Assembly: GCA_902470765.1 (NCBI GenBank)
Contig: CABRHW010000020.1
Span: 1 to 36,839, forward strand
Direction of reading: 5' to 3'
Source of the DNA: an uncultured Collinsella sp.
GTDB taxonomy: Bacteria > Actinomycetota > Coriobacteriia > Coriobacteriales > Coriobacteriaceae
DNA length: 36,839 bases
Below the pieces are notes generated by a model. That model searched no databases, was not told the origin of the DNA, and worked only from the letters and a program-made list of their open reading frames with translations. Below are positions 22,959-29,663 of this stretch, piece after piece (the first letter of the stretch is position 1; each line of letters begins with the position of its first letter). A program made the position numbers and the translations under genes.

Positions 22959-22988
22959 TTAGCAAAAATTATAAAGTAGTTTATAATT
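22959..22988 (+). promoter_or_regulatory. hicAB promoter with an operator-like palindrome over the -10 box
   Basis: A -35-like TTAGCA (22959-22964) and a consensus -10 TATAAT (22982-22987) are 17 nt apart. The perfect palindrome AATTATAAA/TTTATAATT (22967-22975 and 22980-22988, 4-nt centre) covers the -10 box. HicB antitoxins typically repress their own promoter by binding such a site. Confidence 0.7.
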
Positions 22989-23012
22989 AGGACGGCTGAA
23001 AGAGGTCGGCCC

Positions 23013-23198
23013 ATGCAACCTCCTACCTTTCGGGAAATCATTGCCCTACTCAAGCACGATGGATTCGTGAAGGTCGCGCAAGTCGGTAGTCATGCTAAGT
23101 ATGTTTCTGGTGACCGCGTTGTCACCGTGAACGGCTCTGGTGGTGATCGACCAAAGAAGGGCACGTGGGCAAGTATTCGTCGCCAAGCTGGATGGTAG
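23013..23198 (+). CDS. hicA: HicA-type mRNA interferase toxin
   Basis: This 61-residue protein has the double-stranded-RNA-binding-like HicA fold. It shows 'FREIIALLKHDGFVKVAQVGSHAKY' with catalytic His27, a short beta strand 'RVVTVNG' and the end 'KKGTWASIRRQAGW', equivalent to the family's 'GTLxSIxKQAG'. HicA cleaves mRNA and stops growth until bound by HicB. AGAGG precedes the ATG. It is first in a two-gene operon; hicB starts 12 nt after its stop. The pair sits between prmC and tsaC, which otherwise often neighbour each other, and its promoter is unusually AT-rich, so it looks inserted. Confidence 0.88.
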   Translation: MQPPTFREIIALLKHDGFVKVAQVGSHAKYVSGDRVVTVNGSGGDRPKKGTWASIRRQAGW

Positions 23199-23209
23199 TT
23201 GGAGGCAAA

Positions 23210-23656
23210 ATGAGGCAGCGATTTACCTATGACTGCGTTCTCATAAAAGAAGACGATGGTTACTGCGCTAGCTTCCCGCAGATTCCCGGCGCCTTTGCCG
23301 ATGGCGATACGCGCGAAGAAGCGATTGCCCATGCCACCGAGGCGCTGATGGCGTTTTTGGCCGACGACCTCAACAACGGTTTGACTCCGGCAGGGTACGA
23401 ACGCTCGGCCGAGGTCGTGGCCCTTTCAGTCGAAATCGACCACGAGGACGCTCGGGAAGCGGCGTGCCGAACATTTAAAGACGCAGCGCTGGACCTCAAA
23501 GTCTCCGCTCCGCGGATTACCGCGCTGGTCAAAGCCGGAAAGCTCGATGTTGAACTCGTCGACGGCCGTCGGATGATAACGATAGGCAGCATCGAGCGCT
23601 ACGCCGCCCAAGAACGCCACGCCGGCAGGCCAAAGAAGTTCGTCGCAGTCCAATAA
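23210..23656 (+). CDS. hicB: HicB-type antitoxin
   Basis: This 148-residue antitoxin has the partial RNase H-like HicB domain at 1-70 ('YDCVLIKEDDGYCASFPQIPGAFADGDTREEAIAHATEAL'), which caps HicA. Its C-terminal DNA-binding part (about 85-148) includes 'APRITALVKAGKLDVELVDGRRMITIGSIERY', resembling an excisionase/MerR-like helix-turn-helix with a wing rather than the usual ribbon-helix-helix. The ATG at 23210 is supported by GGAGG 4-5 nt upstream; an open frame to 23165 overlaps hicA and is rejected. It is expected to bind the palindrome at 22967-22988 and repress the operon. Confidence 0.88.
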   Translation: MRQRFTYDCVLIKEDDGYCASFPQIPGAFADGDTREEAIAHATEALMAFLADDLNNGLTPAGYERSAEVVALSVEIDHEDAREAACRTFKDAALDLKVSAPRITALVKAGKLDVELVDGRRMITIGSIERYAAQERHAGRPKKFVAVQ

Positions 23657-23703
23657 CCCCCTCACTTTCACCGACTACTAGAGCCGCTCACCAAACCAAC
23701 ATG

Positions 23704-23772
23704 CGCTCTGGGCAAATAGGTTGAACGTTTCGTGCGAGAATGCCCCACAGTAAACAAACTTGCACCAGAGCG
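23704..23772. repeat. Inverted repeat around the tsaC upstream region
   Basis: CGCTCTGG (23704-23711) and CCAGAGCG (23765-23772) are perfect 8-nt inverted repeats 53 nt apart between hicB and tsaC. The same octamers form the outer stems of elements A and C, in the opposite order. The segment may be a remnant of such an element or a coincidence. Confidence 0.35.
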
Positions 23773-23790
23773 TAAGGGGCTGGCATACAC

Positions 23791-24534
23791 ATGCAGACGG
23801 TCTATCGGGTATACGAGGGAACGCGCGAGCCGCATCGGCTTGCCGTCGAGCGCACGGCCGAGGTGCTCGGCCGCGGCGGCCTGGCTTTGATCCCGACCGA
23901 GACCGTCTACGGTGTCGCCGTGGCAGTCAACGCCTTCTCGGACGCCGTGCCCCAAGATACAAGCGAATTCCCATCGTGGCCGCGCGATCCGCAGGCTGCC
24001 GTCAATGGCGCCGCAGTCCCTGCGCTCGGCACCGGCTATCGCCGTATCTTCACTCTCAAGCAACGTGAACTCACGCAAACCGTCGCTTGGCTGGTCGATG
24101 GCGTCGAAGCACTCGACCGCTATAGCGTGGATATCCCGGAAGATGCCCGCATACTCGCGCGACGATGCTGGCCGGGAGCCCTGACTATCGTGGTCAAGGC
24201 AGCCCCCTGCGTGCCGACCTTTATGCGCGCTGCCGACGACACGGTGGCACTTCGCGCTTCGGCCTCGCCCGTGGTGCAGGCGCTCATTCGCGCCTGTGGC
24301 AGCCCCCTTGCCTGCACCAGCGCCAACACGCATGGCGCGCCCGCGCCGGCAAGTTTTATCACGGTGGAGGGTCGCATCCTGGAGGGGGTCGATGTTGCCG
24401 TCGACGCCGGTGAGACCCCGTGTCGCGACGCCTCGACCATCGTGTCGTTTCAGCACGGCGAGCTCCAGATCCTGCGCCAAGGCGCACTTCCCGCATCAGA
24501 GATCGAACGGGTCCTGTCCGACCCGATGCAATAG
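23791..24534 (+). CDS. tsaC: Threonylcarbamoyl-AMP synthase (Sua5/YciO/YrdC family)
   Basis: This 247-residue enzyme makes threonylcarbamoyl-AMP from threonine, bicarbonate and ATP, the first step of the tRNA t6A37 modification. The YrdC-fold motifs are visible: 'PTETVYG' at 35-41, Lys90-x-Arg92 in 'IFTLKQRE', 'RRCWPGALTIVV' and 'LACTSANTHG'. Between PTETVYG and the K-x-R motif there is an extra segment of roughly 30-35 residues ('VPQDTSEFPSWPRDPQAAVNGAAVPALGTG') not found in compact family members. AAGGGG stands upstream of the ATG. There are 13 nt to the glycerol kinase start, so the two are probably co-transcribed. Confidence 0.9.
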   Translation: MQTVYRVYEGTREPHRLAVERTAEVLGRGGLALIPTETVYGVAVAVNAFSDAVPQDTSEFPSWPRDPQAAVNGAAVPALGTGYRRIFTLKQRELTQTVAWLVDGVEALDRYSVDIPEDARILARRCWPGALTIVVKAAPCVPTFMRAADDTVALRASASPVVQALIRACGSPLACTSANTHGAPAPASFITVEGRILEGVDVAVDAGETPCRDASTIVSFQHGELQILRQGALPASEIERVLSDPMQ

Positions 24535-24547
24535 AAAGGTTTAAGCG

Positions 24548-26089
24548 ATGTCGTTGAATCTGGGCAGCCTGGGCATGGAAGATGCCTCGTTTGACTTTGG
24601 CGGTTCCTACATCATGGCGCTCGACTGCGGCACCACCTCGGTACTTGCGACCATCGTCGACGAGTACGGATGCATCGTCGCGCAGGCACGTCGCAGCGTC
24701 AAAACCAGCTTCCCGCGTCCCGGCTGGGTGGAGCAAGACCCCATGGCGGTCCTTGCTAGCCAGATCGCCGTCATGATGGAAGTCCAGTTTAAGAGCGGTA
24801 TCCACTCCGACCGCATTGCCGCCATCGGCATCTCCAACCAGCGCGAGACCACGGTGGTCTGGGATCGCGTGAGCGGTCAGCCGATCTATAACGCTATCGT
24901 ATGGCAGTGCCGCCGTACCGCACCTCTGATCGACGAGCTTGTCGAGCAGGGCGCAGAAGGGCTGGTGCGCTCCCGCACGGGACTCACGCTCGACCCGTAT
25001 TTCTCGGCCTCCAAGGTGCAGTGGATTCTCGACAACGTCGACGGCGCACGCGAAAGCGCGGCGGCGGGCGACCTCATGTTTGGCACCATCGACACCTGGC
25101 TCATCTACAACCTCACCGGCGGCCAGGTCTTTGCCACCGACTACACCAATGCCAGCCGCACGGCACTCTTTAATATCCATACGCTCGATTGGGACGACGA
25201 CCTGCTGGCACTCTTTGACGTTCCACGTTCCATGATGCCCGAGGTTCGCTGGAGCTCGGGCGACTACGGCCGCGTCGCGAGCGACATCATGACCAACATG
25301 CCGCCCATCATGGGCGTGGCGGGTGACCAACAGGCGTCGCTGTTCGGCCACTGCTGTTTCCGTCCCGGCCAGACCAAAAACACCTATGGCACGGGTTGCT
25401 TTATGCTCATGAACACCGGCGACGAGATCGTCGAATCCAAGAATGGCCTGGTCTCCACCATCGGTATCGCTGCGGACGGCAAAGTCAGCTATGCGCTCGA
25501 GGGCTCTATTTTTGCCGCCGGCTCAACGATGAACTGGCTTCGCAACAACATGGGCATCATCTCGAGCGTGAGCGAGTCGGCACAACTCGCCGCTTCGATT
25601 AGCGACAACGAGGGCTGCTACTTCGTTCCCGCCTTTGCGGGTTTGGGTGCTCCCTGGTGGGACCCGCATGCTCGCGGTATCGTGTGCGGTCTGACCGGCG
25701 CCTCGAGCCGTGCGACCATCGTACGTGCCGCCTGCGAATCCATGGCATATCAGAGCTACGACGTGCTGCGCGCCATGGAGCAGGACGTGGGGCTTTCGAT
25801 TGAGCGCCTGTCTGTCGATGGCGGTGCCTCGCGCAACGAGTTCATCATGCAATTCCAGGCCGACCTGCTGGATATCCCCGTGCTGCAATGCGAGACGGTG
25901 GAGACCACGGCAATCGGTGCCGCGTACTTGGCGGGTCTTGCCGTCGGCTATTGGGAAGACCTGGAAGAGCTGGAGCAAAATGCCCAGATCGTTAGGACCT
26001 TCCTTCCCCACATGTCCGCCGAGCGCCGCGAACAAAACCTTGCGGGCTGGCGTGACGCAGTCAGGCGCTCGCTCAGTACCGCACAGTAG
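24548..26089 (+). CDS. glpK: Glycerol kinase (FGGY family)
   Basis: This 513-residue kinase turns glycerol and ATP into sn-glycerol 3-phosphate. Motifs include 'ALDCGTTSVLATIVDE' (phosphate 1), 'GISNQRETTVVWD', 'IVWQCRRT', 'TGLTLDPYFSASKVQWIL', 'GVAGDQQASLFGH', 'GTGCFMLMNTG', 'FVPAFAGLGAPWWD' and 'SVDGGASRNEFIMQFQADLL'. The loop that in many Firmicute enzymes carries the HPr-phosphorylated His is different here ('ASDIMTNMPPIMG', no His), so control by the PTS at that site is not expected. The N-terminus is about 20 residues longer than usual; an internal ATG start is possible. It follows tsaC by 13 nt with AAAGG before the ATG. Confidence 0.94.
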   Translation: MSLNLGSLGMEDASFDFGGSYIMALDCGTTSVLATIVDEYGCIVAQARRSVKTSFPRPGWVEQDPMAVLASQIAVMMEVQFKSGIHSDRIAAIGISNQRETTVVWDRVSGQPIYNAIVWQCRRTAPLIDELVEQGAEGLVRSRTGLTLDPYFSASKVQWILDNVDGARESAAAGDLMFGTIDTWLIYNLTGGQVFATDYTNASRTALFNIHTLDWDDDLLALFDVPRSMMPEVRWSSGDYGRVASDIMTNMPPIMGVAGDQQASLFGHCCFRPGQTKNTYGTGCFMLMNTGDEIVESKNGLVSTIGIAADGKVSYALEGSIFAAGSTMNWLRNNMGIISSVSESAQLAASISDNEGCYFVPAFAGLGAPWWDPHARGIVCGLTGASSRATIVRAACESMAYQSYDVLRAMEQDVGLSIERLSVDGGASRNEFIMQFQADLLDIPVLQCETVETTAIGAAYLAGLAVGYWEDLEELEQNAQIVRTFLPHMSAERREQNLAGWRDAVRRSLSTAQ

Positions 26090-26161
26090 GGCTGCGATGG
26101 GCTGCTCGATACAACAAACCGCTAAACTAATGCATGGCGTGCGGCGGCAACATTGCTGCGC

Positions 26162-26189
26162 GCCTTGTCAGCAAGGCCGTTTTGCGGCC
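26162..26189 (+). promoter_or_regulatory. Two mutually exclusive hairpins in the upp leader
   Basis: GCCTTG (26162-26167) pairs with CAAGGC (26172-26177), while GGCCG (26175-26179) pairs with CGGCC (26185-26189). The two share bases 26175-26177, so only one can form. They lie just before the upp ribosome binding site AAAGGGG. A regulatory switch is possible but unproven. Confidence 0.3.
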
Positions 26190-26212
26190 GCAACGAAAGG
26201 GGCAATCAACCC

Positions 26213-26860
26213 ATGACCGTCACCTACGATGCGTCCCGTGTGACGCTTGTCGATCACCCGCTCGTCCAGCACAAGCTGTCGATCCTGCGCGACAAAAACA
26301 CCGGCACCAACCAGTTCCGCCAGCTCGTGCGCGAGCTCGCGCTTTTTGACGGCTACGAGGCCATGCGCGACCTGCCTATGGAAGACGTCGAGGTCGAGAC
26401 CCCCATCACTACCGCCACGTTCAAACGGCTCGCCGGCAAGAAACTCGCCATCGTGCCCATCCTGCGTGCGGGCCTTGGAATGGTCGACGGCATTCTCGAC
26501 TTGGTGCCCTCCGCTCGCGTGGGCCACATCGGCATGGAGCGCGACGAGGTCACCCACGAGCCGCACGAGTATTACTGCAAGATGCCCAAGGATATCGACC
26601 AGCGCATCTGCCTGGTCGTCGACCCCATGCTCGCCACGGGCGGTTCGGCCGAGATGGCCATCAGCTACCTGCGCGAGCGCGGTGTCAAGGACATCCGCAT
26701 GCTGTGCATCGTCGCGGCCCCCGAGGGCCTCAAGTCGCTGACCGAGAAGGATCCTGACGTACATATTTATACGTGTGCTATCGACGACCATCTCAACGAG
26801 GCCGCCTACATCGTTCCCGGCCTCGGCGACGCCGGCGACCGCATCTACGGCACGCTCTAG
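26213..26860 (+). CDS. upp: Uracil phosphoribosyltransferase
   Basis: This 215-residue enzyme makes UMP from uracil and PRPP (pyrimidine salvage, cytoplasm). It shows 'HPLVQHKLSILRDKNTGTNQFR', 'ETPITTATFKRLAGKKLAIVPILRAGLGMVDG', the PRPP loop 'VDPMLATGGSA' and the uracil-binding C-terminus 'IVPGLGDAGDRIYGT'. The length matches the family. The start at 26213 gives the normal N-terminus, with AAAGGGG about 12 nt upstream; a longer frame from 26153 would run through leader hairpins. A strong hairpin follows at 26903. Confidence 0.96.
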   Translation: MTVTYDASRVTLVDHPLVQHKLSILRDKNTGTNQFRQLVRELALFDGYEAMRDLPMEDVEVETPITTATFKRLAGKKLAIVPILRAGLGMVDGILDLVPSARVGHIGMERDEVTHEPHEYYCKMPKDIDQRICLVVDPMLATGGSAEMAISYLRERGVKDIRMLCIVAAPEGLKSLTEKDPDVHIYTCAIDDHLNEAAYIVPGLGDAGDRIYGTL

Positions 26861-26902
26861 TCGCTGGGCTAAGACGGCCGCGGCTGTAAATACGAAGAAA
26901 CG

Positions 26903-26937
26903 GTGCGCGCGGTCGAACAAAAGGCGACCGCGCGCAC
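26903..26937 (+). terminator. Strong hairpin after upp
   Basis: GTGCGCGCGGTCG (26903-26915) pairs perfectly with CGACCGCGCGCAC (26925-26937) around a 9-nt loop, followed by TCCTGTT. It is very stable, with a poor T-tract, and separates upp from the ATP synthase operon. Confidence 0.75.
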
Positions 26938-27052
26938 TCCTGTTAACGGACGTTTTGCCCTGCAGGGTTCGAGAAAAACGTATTACCGTACCTGCGGCAT
27001 AAAGAAGGTCTTAAGAAAACGAACAGGTGCGTATTAACCGATGCTTTTTCGG

Positions 27053-27080
27053 TTGTACTTTAACGATTGGCTCGTACAAT
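27053..27080 (+). promoter_or_regulatory. Candidate promoter of the ATP synthase operon
   Basis: TTGTAC (27053-27058) and TACAAT (27075-27080) are 16 nt apart, in a clearly AT-richer stretch upstream of the first gene of the operon. A small hairpin, AACCGA/TCGGTT (27036-27054), touches the -35. The leader to the GTG start would be about 55 nt. Confidence 0.5.
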
Positions 27081-27141
27081 AGTCACCAATGTTTGGCGGG
27101 AACTGTTCTGTGAGGCGTTAAAAAGGAAAGTGAGGACGCCA

Positions 27142-27453
27142 GTGTTTCAGATAGCCGATCTGCTCGCTATCGTTGCAGGCGCCATCGCGGGCGCAATTGC
27201 CTTCCTTCCCTTTGTCTTTACGCTCAAGCCGGTTCTTGACGATAAGCAGAATGCGGACATGCTCAAGGGTATGGTGAGCCTGGCGGTCTCGGCAATCGCC
27301 CTGCTCGTCTTTACCTTGGTTGTGTTTGTGTTGTTCGGAGAGGCATTTCGCATGTTCCTCCTGGGCGAGGCGATCGGCTTCGTGGCCTTTATGGCCGCCT
27401 GCGCGGTTCGCGTCGCCAAGGCGCTGCGAGATCCTCATGAGGTCGAAAGGTAA
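27142..27453 (+). CDS. Small three-helix membrane protein at the head of the atp operon (AtpI-like position)
   Basis: This 103-residue protein has three or four hydrophobic segments ('LLAIVAGAIAGAIAFLPFVF', 'MVSLAVSAIALLVFTLVVFVLF', 'GEAIGFVAFMAACAVRVA'). Its place before atpB is that of AtpI (subunit I), which helps c-ring assembly, but sequence similarity to AtpI is not obvious to me, so the call rests mainly on position and topology. The GTG at 27142 is preferred because GAGG stands 6 nt upstream and the protein then starts with the membrane region. An in-frame TTG at 27067 would lie within the promoter. Its TAA is 3 nt before the atpB GTG. Confidence 0.75.
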   Translation: MFQIADLLAIVAGAIAGAIAFLPFVFTLKPVLDDKQNADMLKGMVSLAVSAIALLVFTLVVFVLFGEAFRMFLLGEAIGFVAFMAACAVRVAKALRDPHEVER

Positions 27454-27456
27454 GTC

Positions 27457-28260
27457 GTGGAAATTTTTGAAAAGCTGCCTGATGAGATTAATCATCTGGT
27501 CAGCGAGTTCAGCTCCACCCCTGTCGTGGGCGATCTGAGCTGCGGCATCACGCAGTACTCGTTTTGGCTGATCGTCTCCACGATCGTGCTCCTGATCGTC
27601 CTGGCCGTGTTCAAGAAGAAGCAGACCCTGGTCCCCAAGGGCTTCTTCGTCAACGGTTTCGAGTACATCATCGAGTACGTCGAGAACGATATCGGCAAGG
27701 GCGTCGTGGGTGAGAACTGGAAGAAGCACTTCCCGTTCCTGTGCTCGCTTTTCCTGTTCATCCTGATCAATAACATGATCGGCCTGATTCCGGGAATGAA
27801 GCCCGGCACCGGCGCAATCGGCTCCACCGCCGCACTCGCCATCTTCGCCTTCGTGTACTTCATCTACTACGGATGCAAGGCTCACGGCGTGATCGGCTAC
27901 ATCAAGAGCCTCGCCCCGCAGGGCGTGAGCTTCCCGATGAACGTGCTCGTGTGGGTCGTCGAGCTTTTCTCGACCTTCCTGCGCCTCATCACGCTCGCCG
28001 TCCGTCTGTTCTGCAACATGTTCGCAGGACACGTGGTCATGGGCTCGTTCGCCATCATGGCGAGCATGTTCATGCAGCCGCTGCTTCAGCAGGTTTCCGC
28101 GGCCCACGCCGTCGGCGCCCTGCCTTCGCTGGCCTGGCTTGCCATCCTCATCCTGATCTATGCGATCGAGCTTGTGGTCGGCGCCATCCAGGCTTACGTC
28201 TTCACGGTCCTTACCGCCGTGTATGTCTCCGAGGCAGAGGAGGTCGCGGAGGAGGAGTAG
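27457..28260 (+). CDS. atpB: ATP synthase Fo subunit a
   Basis: This 267-residue integral membrane protein forms the proton half-channels next to the c-ring. The essential arginine is Arg183 in 'ITLAVRLFCNMFAGH', and the last helix has 'IELVVGAIQAYVFTVLTAVYV'. Five to six membrane helices are visible. Translation starts at a GTG with AAAGG 6 nt upstream, very close to the preceding gene. Subunits c and b follow in the same operon after a 124-nt gap. Confidence 0.95.
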   Translation: MEIFEKLPDEINHLVSEFSSTPVVGDLSCGITQYSFWLIVSTIVLLIVLAVFKKKQTLVPKGFFVNGFEYIIEYVENDIGKGVVGENWKKHFPFLCSLFLFILINNMIGLIPGMKPGTGAIGSTAALAIFAFVYFIYYGCKAHGVIGYIKSLAPQGVSFPMNVLVWVVELFSTFLRLITLAVRLFCNMFAGHVVMGSFAIMASMFMQPLLQQVSAAHAVGALPSLAWLAILILIYAIELVVGAIQAYVFTVLTAVYVSEAEEVAEEE

Positions 28261-28348
28261 CCTTCCGTTCGCGCCTTAAAGGTAAGGCAATTCGTTAAAC
28301 CGCCGGTGCCCGTACCCATGGAGCCCGGCAGTTATAAAAAGGTTATCC

Positions 28349-28368
28349 TGCGTGAAATAAGACACGCA
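28349..28368 (+). promoter_or_regulatory. Small hairpin in front of the atpE ribosome binding site
   Basis: TGCGTG (28349-28354) pairs with CACGCA (28363-28368), ending 5 nt before the strong AAAGGAGG. The atpB-atpE gap (28261-28384) is the longest in the operon. The hairpin could protect or set translation of the highly needed c subunit; this is inference. Confidence 0.35.
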
Positions 28369-28384
28369 CGACAAAGGAGGAATC

Positions 28385-28579
28385 GTGGGAGTTATCGGTT
28401 ACGGTCTCGGTGTTATCGGCGCTGGTCTTGCTATCGGCCTGTCTGCTCTGGGTGCTACGGGTGCTATGGCCCGTCAGCCTGAGGTCCAGGGCCGCGTTTT
28501 CACCGTCTTCATCATGGGCTCCGCCTTCGGCGAGGCTCTGGCTCTGATCGGCTTCGTTGTCGCGCTGATCGTTAAATAG
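28385..28579 (+). CDS. atpE: ATP synthase Fo subunit c
   Basis: This 64-residue proteolipid has two helices joined by the polar loop 'ARQPEVQGR'. Helix 1 has the glycine pattern 'GAGLAIGLSALGATGAMA' needed for tight ring packing. Helix 2 carries the proton-binding Glu50 in 'GSAFGEALALIGF'. The residue after Glu is Ala, not Ser or Thr, and helix 1 lacks the coordinating Gln, so a proton-type rather than sodium-type ring is expected. It is at the short end of the family. The start is a GTG after AAAGGAGG, the strongest ribosome binding site in the operon. Confidence 0.95.
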   Translation: MGVIGYGLGVIGAGLAIGLSALGATGAMARQPEVQGRVFTVFIMGSAFGEALALIGFVVALIVK

Positions 28580-28594
28580 CACGGAGCGTCAAGT

Positions 28595-29197
28595 ATGAAT
28601 CTTTCATCCCAGAAGAGCGCGATCGCACTCTCCGCGTCCGCGGCCGCGCTGCTCATGCCGGTTTCCGCGTTCGCCGAGGACGGCGCTGCCGGTGCGGACA
28701 TCCTCATCCCTAAGATGGCGGAGTTCATCCCGGCGCTTATCGCCTTCCTGATTATCTGGATCGTGCTGGCCAAGGTCGCCCTGCCGGGCATCATGAAAAC
28801 CATGGAGGAGCGCGGCAAGAAGATCGAGGAGAGCCTCGACGAGGCCGAGAAGACCAAGCAGGAGGCTATCGCCAAGCGCGCTGAGTCCGACTCGATCGTC
28901 ACCGACGCCCGTCGTCAGGCTGCCGACATCGTTCTCGAGGCCCGTAAGGACGCCGAGTCCGAGCGCGCCCGTATCATCGAGGCTGCTCACAAGGAGGCCG
29001 AGGAGATCATCGCCAAGGCCCATGCGACCGTCGAGGACGAGCGCAAGTCCATCTACGCCGGTGCCGCGAGCTCCATCGCCGACCTGTCCGTTGCCGTCGC
29101 CACCAAGATCGTGGGCGAGGCACTCGAGGACGATGCCGAGCAGAAGAAGCTCATCGAGCGCTACATCCAGGAAGCAGGTAGCCTGAATGCCGACTAG
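28595..29197 (+). CDS. atpF: ATP synthase Fo subunit b with a signal-peptide-like N-terminus
   Basis: This 200-residue stator subunit has its membrane helix at about 40-62 ('MAEFIPALIAFLIIWIVLAKVALPGI') followed by a long charged coiled coil to the C-terminus. Ahead of the usual start there is a further hydrophobic stretch, 'SAIALSASAAALLMPVSAFA', ending in an AxA-like site before 'EDGAAG', which looks like a cleavable signal peptide. GGAG lies before the ATG at 28595. The last 11 nt overlap the start of atpH. Confidence 0.94.
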   Translation: MNLSSQKSAIALSASAAALLMPVSAFAEDGAAGADILIPKMAEFIPALIAFLIIWIVLAKVALPGIMKTMEERGKKIEESLDEAEKTKQEAIAKRAESDSIVTDARRQAADIVLEARKDAESERARIIEAAHKEAEEIIAKAHATVEDERKSIYAGAASSIADLSVAVATKIVGEALEDDAEQKKLIERYIQEAGSLNAD

Positions 29198-29663
29198 CCG
29201 CTATCAGGACAAGGTGCTCGAGACCTACGCGCGCTCCCTTCTGGAAGCCGCTAAGGCCGAGAACCATGTGTTCGAGGACCTCGAGATGATCGAGCGCTTG
29301 GCTTCCGCCAGCCCCGAGATCATCGCCGTGCTCGACACCATGTCCAAGCGCGACCAGCTCGACCTTCTTCCCAAGGTGGCAGCTGCCTTTAAGTATGTTG
29401 CCGAGGAAGACGAGGATGTAGTGGGCGTGACCGTCACCACGGCGATCCCGCTCGACGACGAGCTGCGTCAAACCATCACTAAGAAATGCGAGCAGGACTT
29501 CGGCCGCAAGGTATTCCTTATCGAGCAGGTCGACCCGTCTATCGTGGGCGGCCTGGTGCTCGAGGCCCGCGGCGAGCGTCGTGACATTTCCGTCAAGACG
29601 CAGCTGCGCATCGCGCAGGAGACCCTCGCAAACTCTGCTAATTCGTACGGAGGTGAAGCCTAA
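29187..29663 (+). CDS. atpH: ATP synthase F1 subunit delta
   Basis: This 158-residue stator protein joins subunit b to the top of the alpha3-beta3 head. It has the N-terminal six-helix domain (1-105, 'YARSLLEAAKAENHVFEDLEMI') and the C-terminal 'VDPSIVGGLVLEARGERRDISVKTQLRIAQE', where 'GG..L...G...D.S....L' is the family signature. It overlaps atpF by 11 nt and shares one base with atpA (TAATG). It is slightly shorter than the roughly 175 residues usual in Gram-positives. Confidence 0.94.
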   Translation: MPTSRYQDKVLETYARSLLEAAKAENHVFEDLEMIERLASASPEIIAVLDTMSKRDQLDLLPKVAAAFKYVAEEDEDVVGVTVTTAIPLDDELRQTITKKCEQDFGRKVFLIEQVDPSIVGGLVLEARGERRDISVKTQLRIAQETLANSANSYGGEA

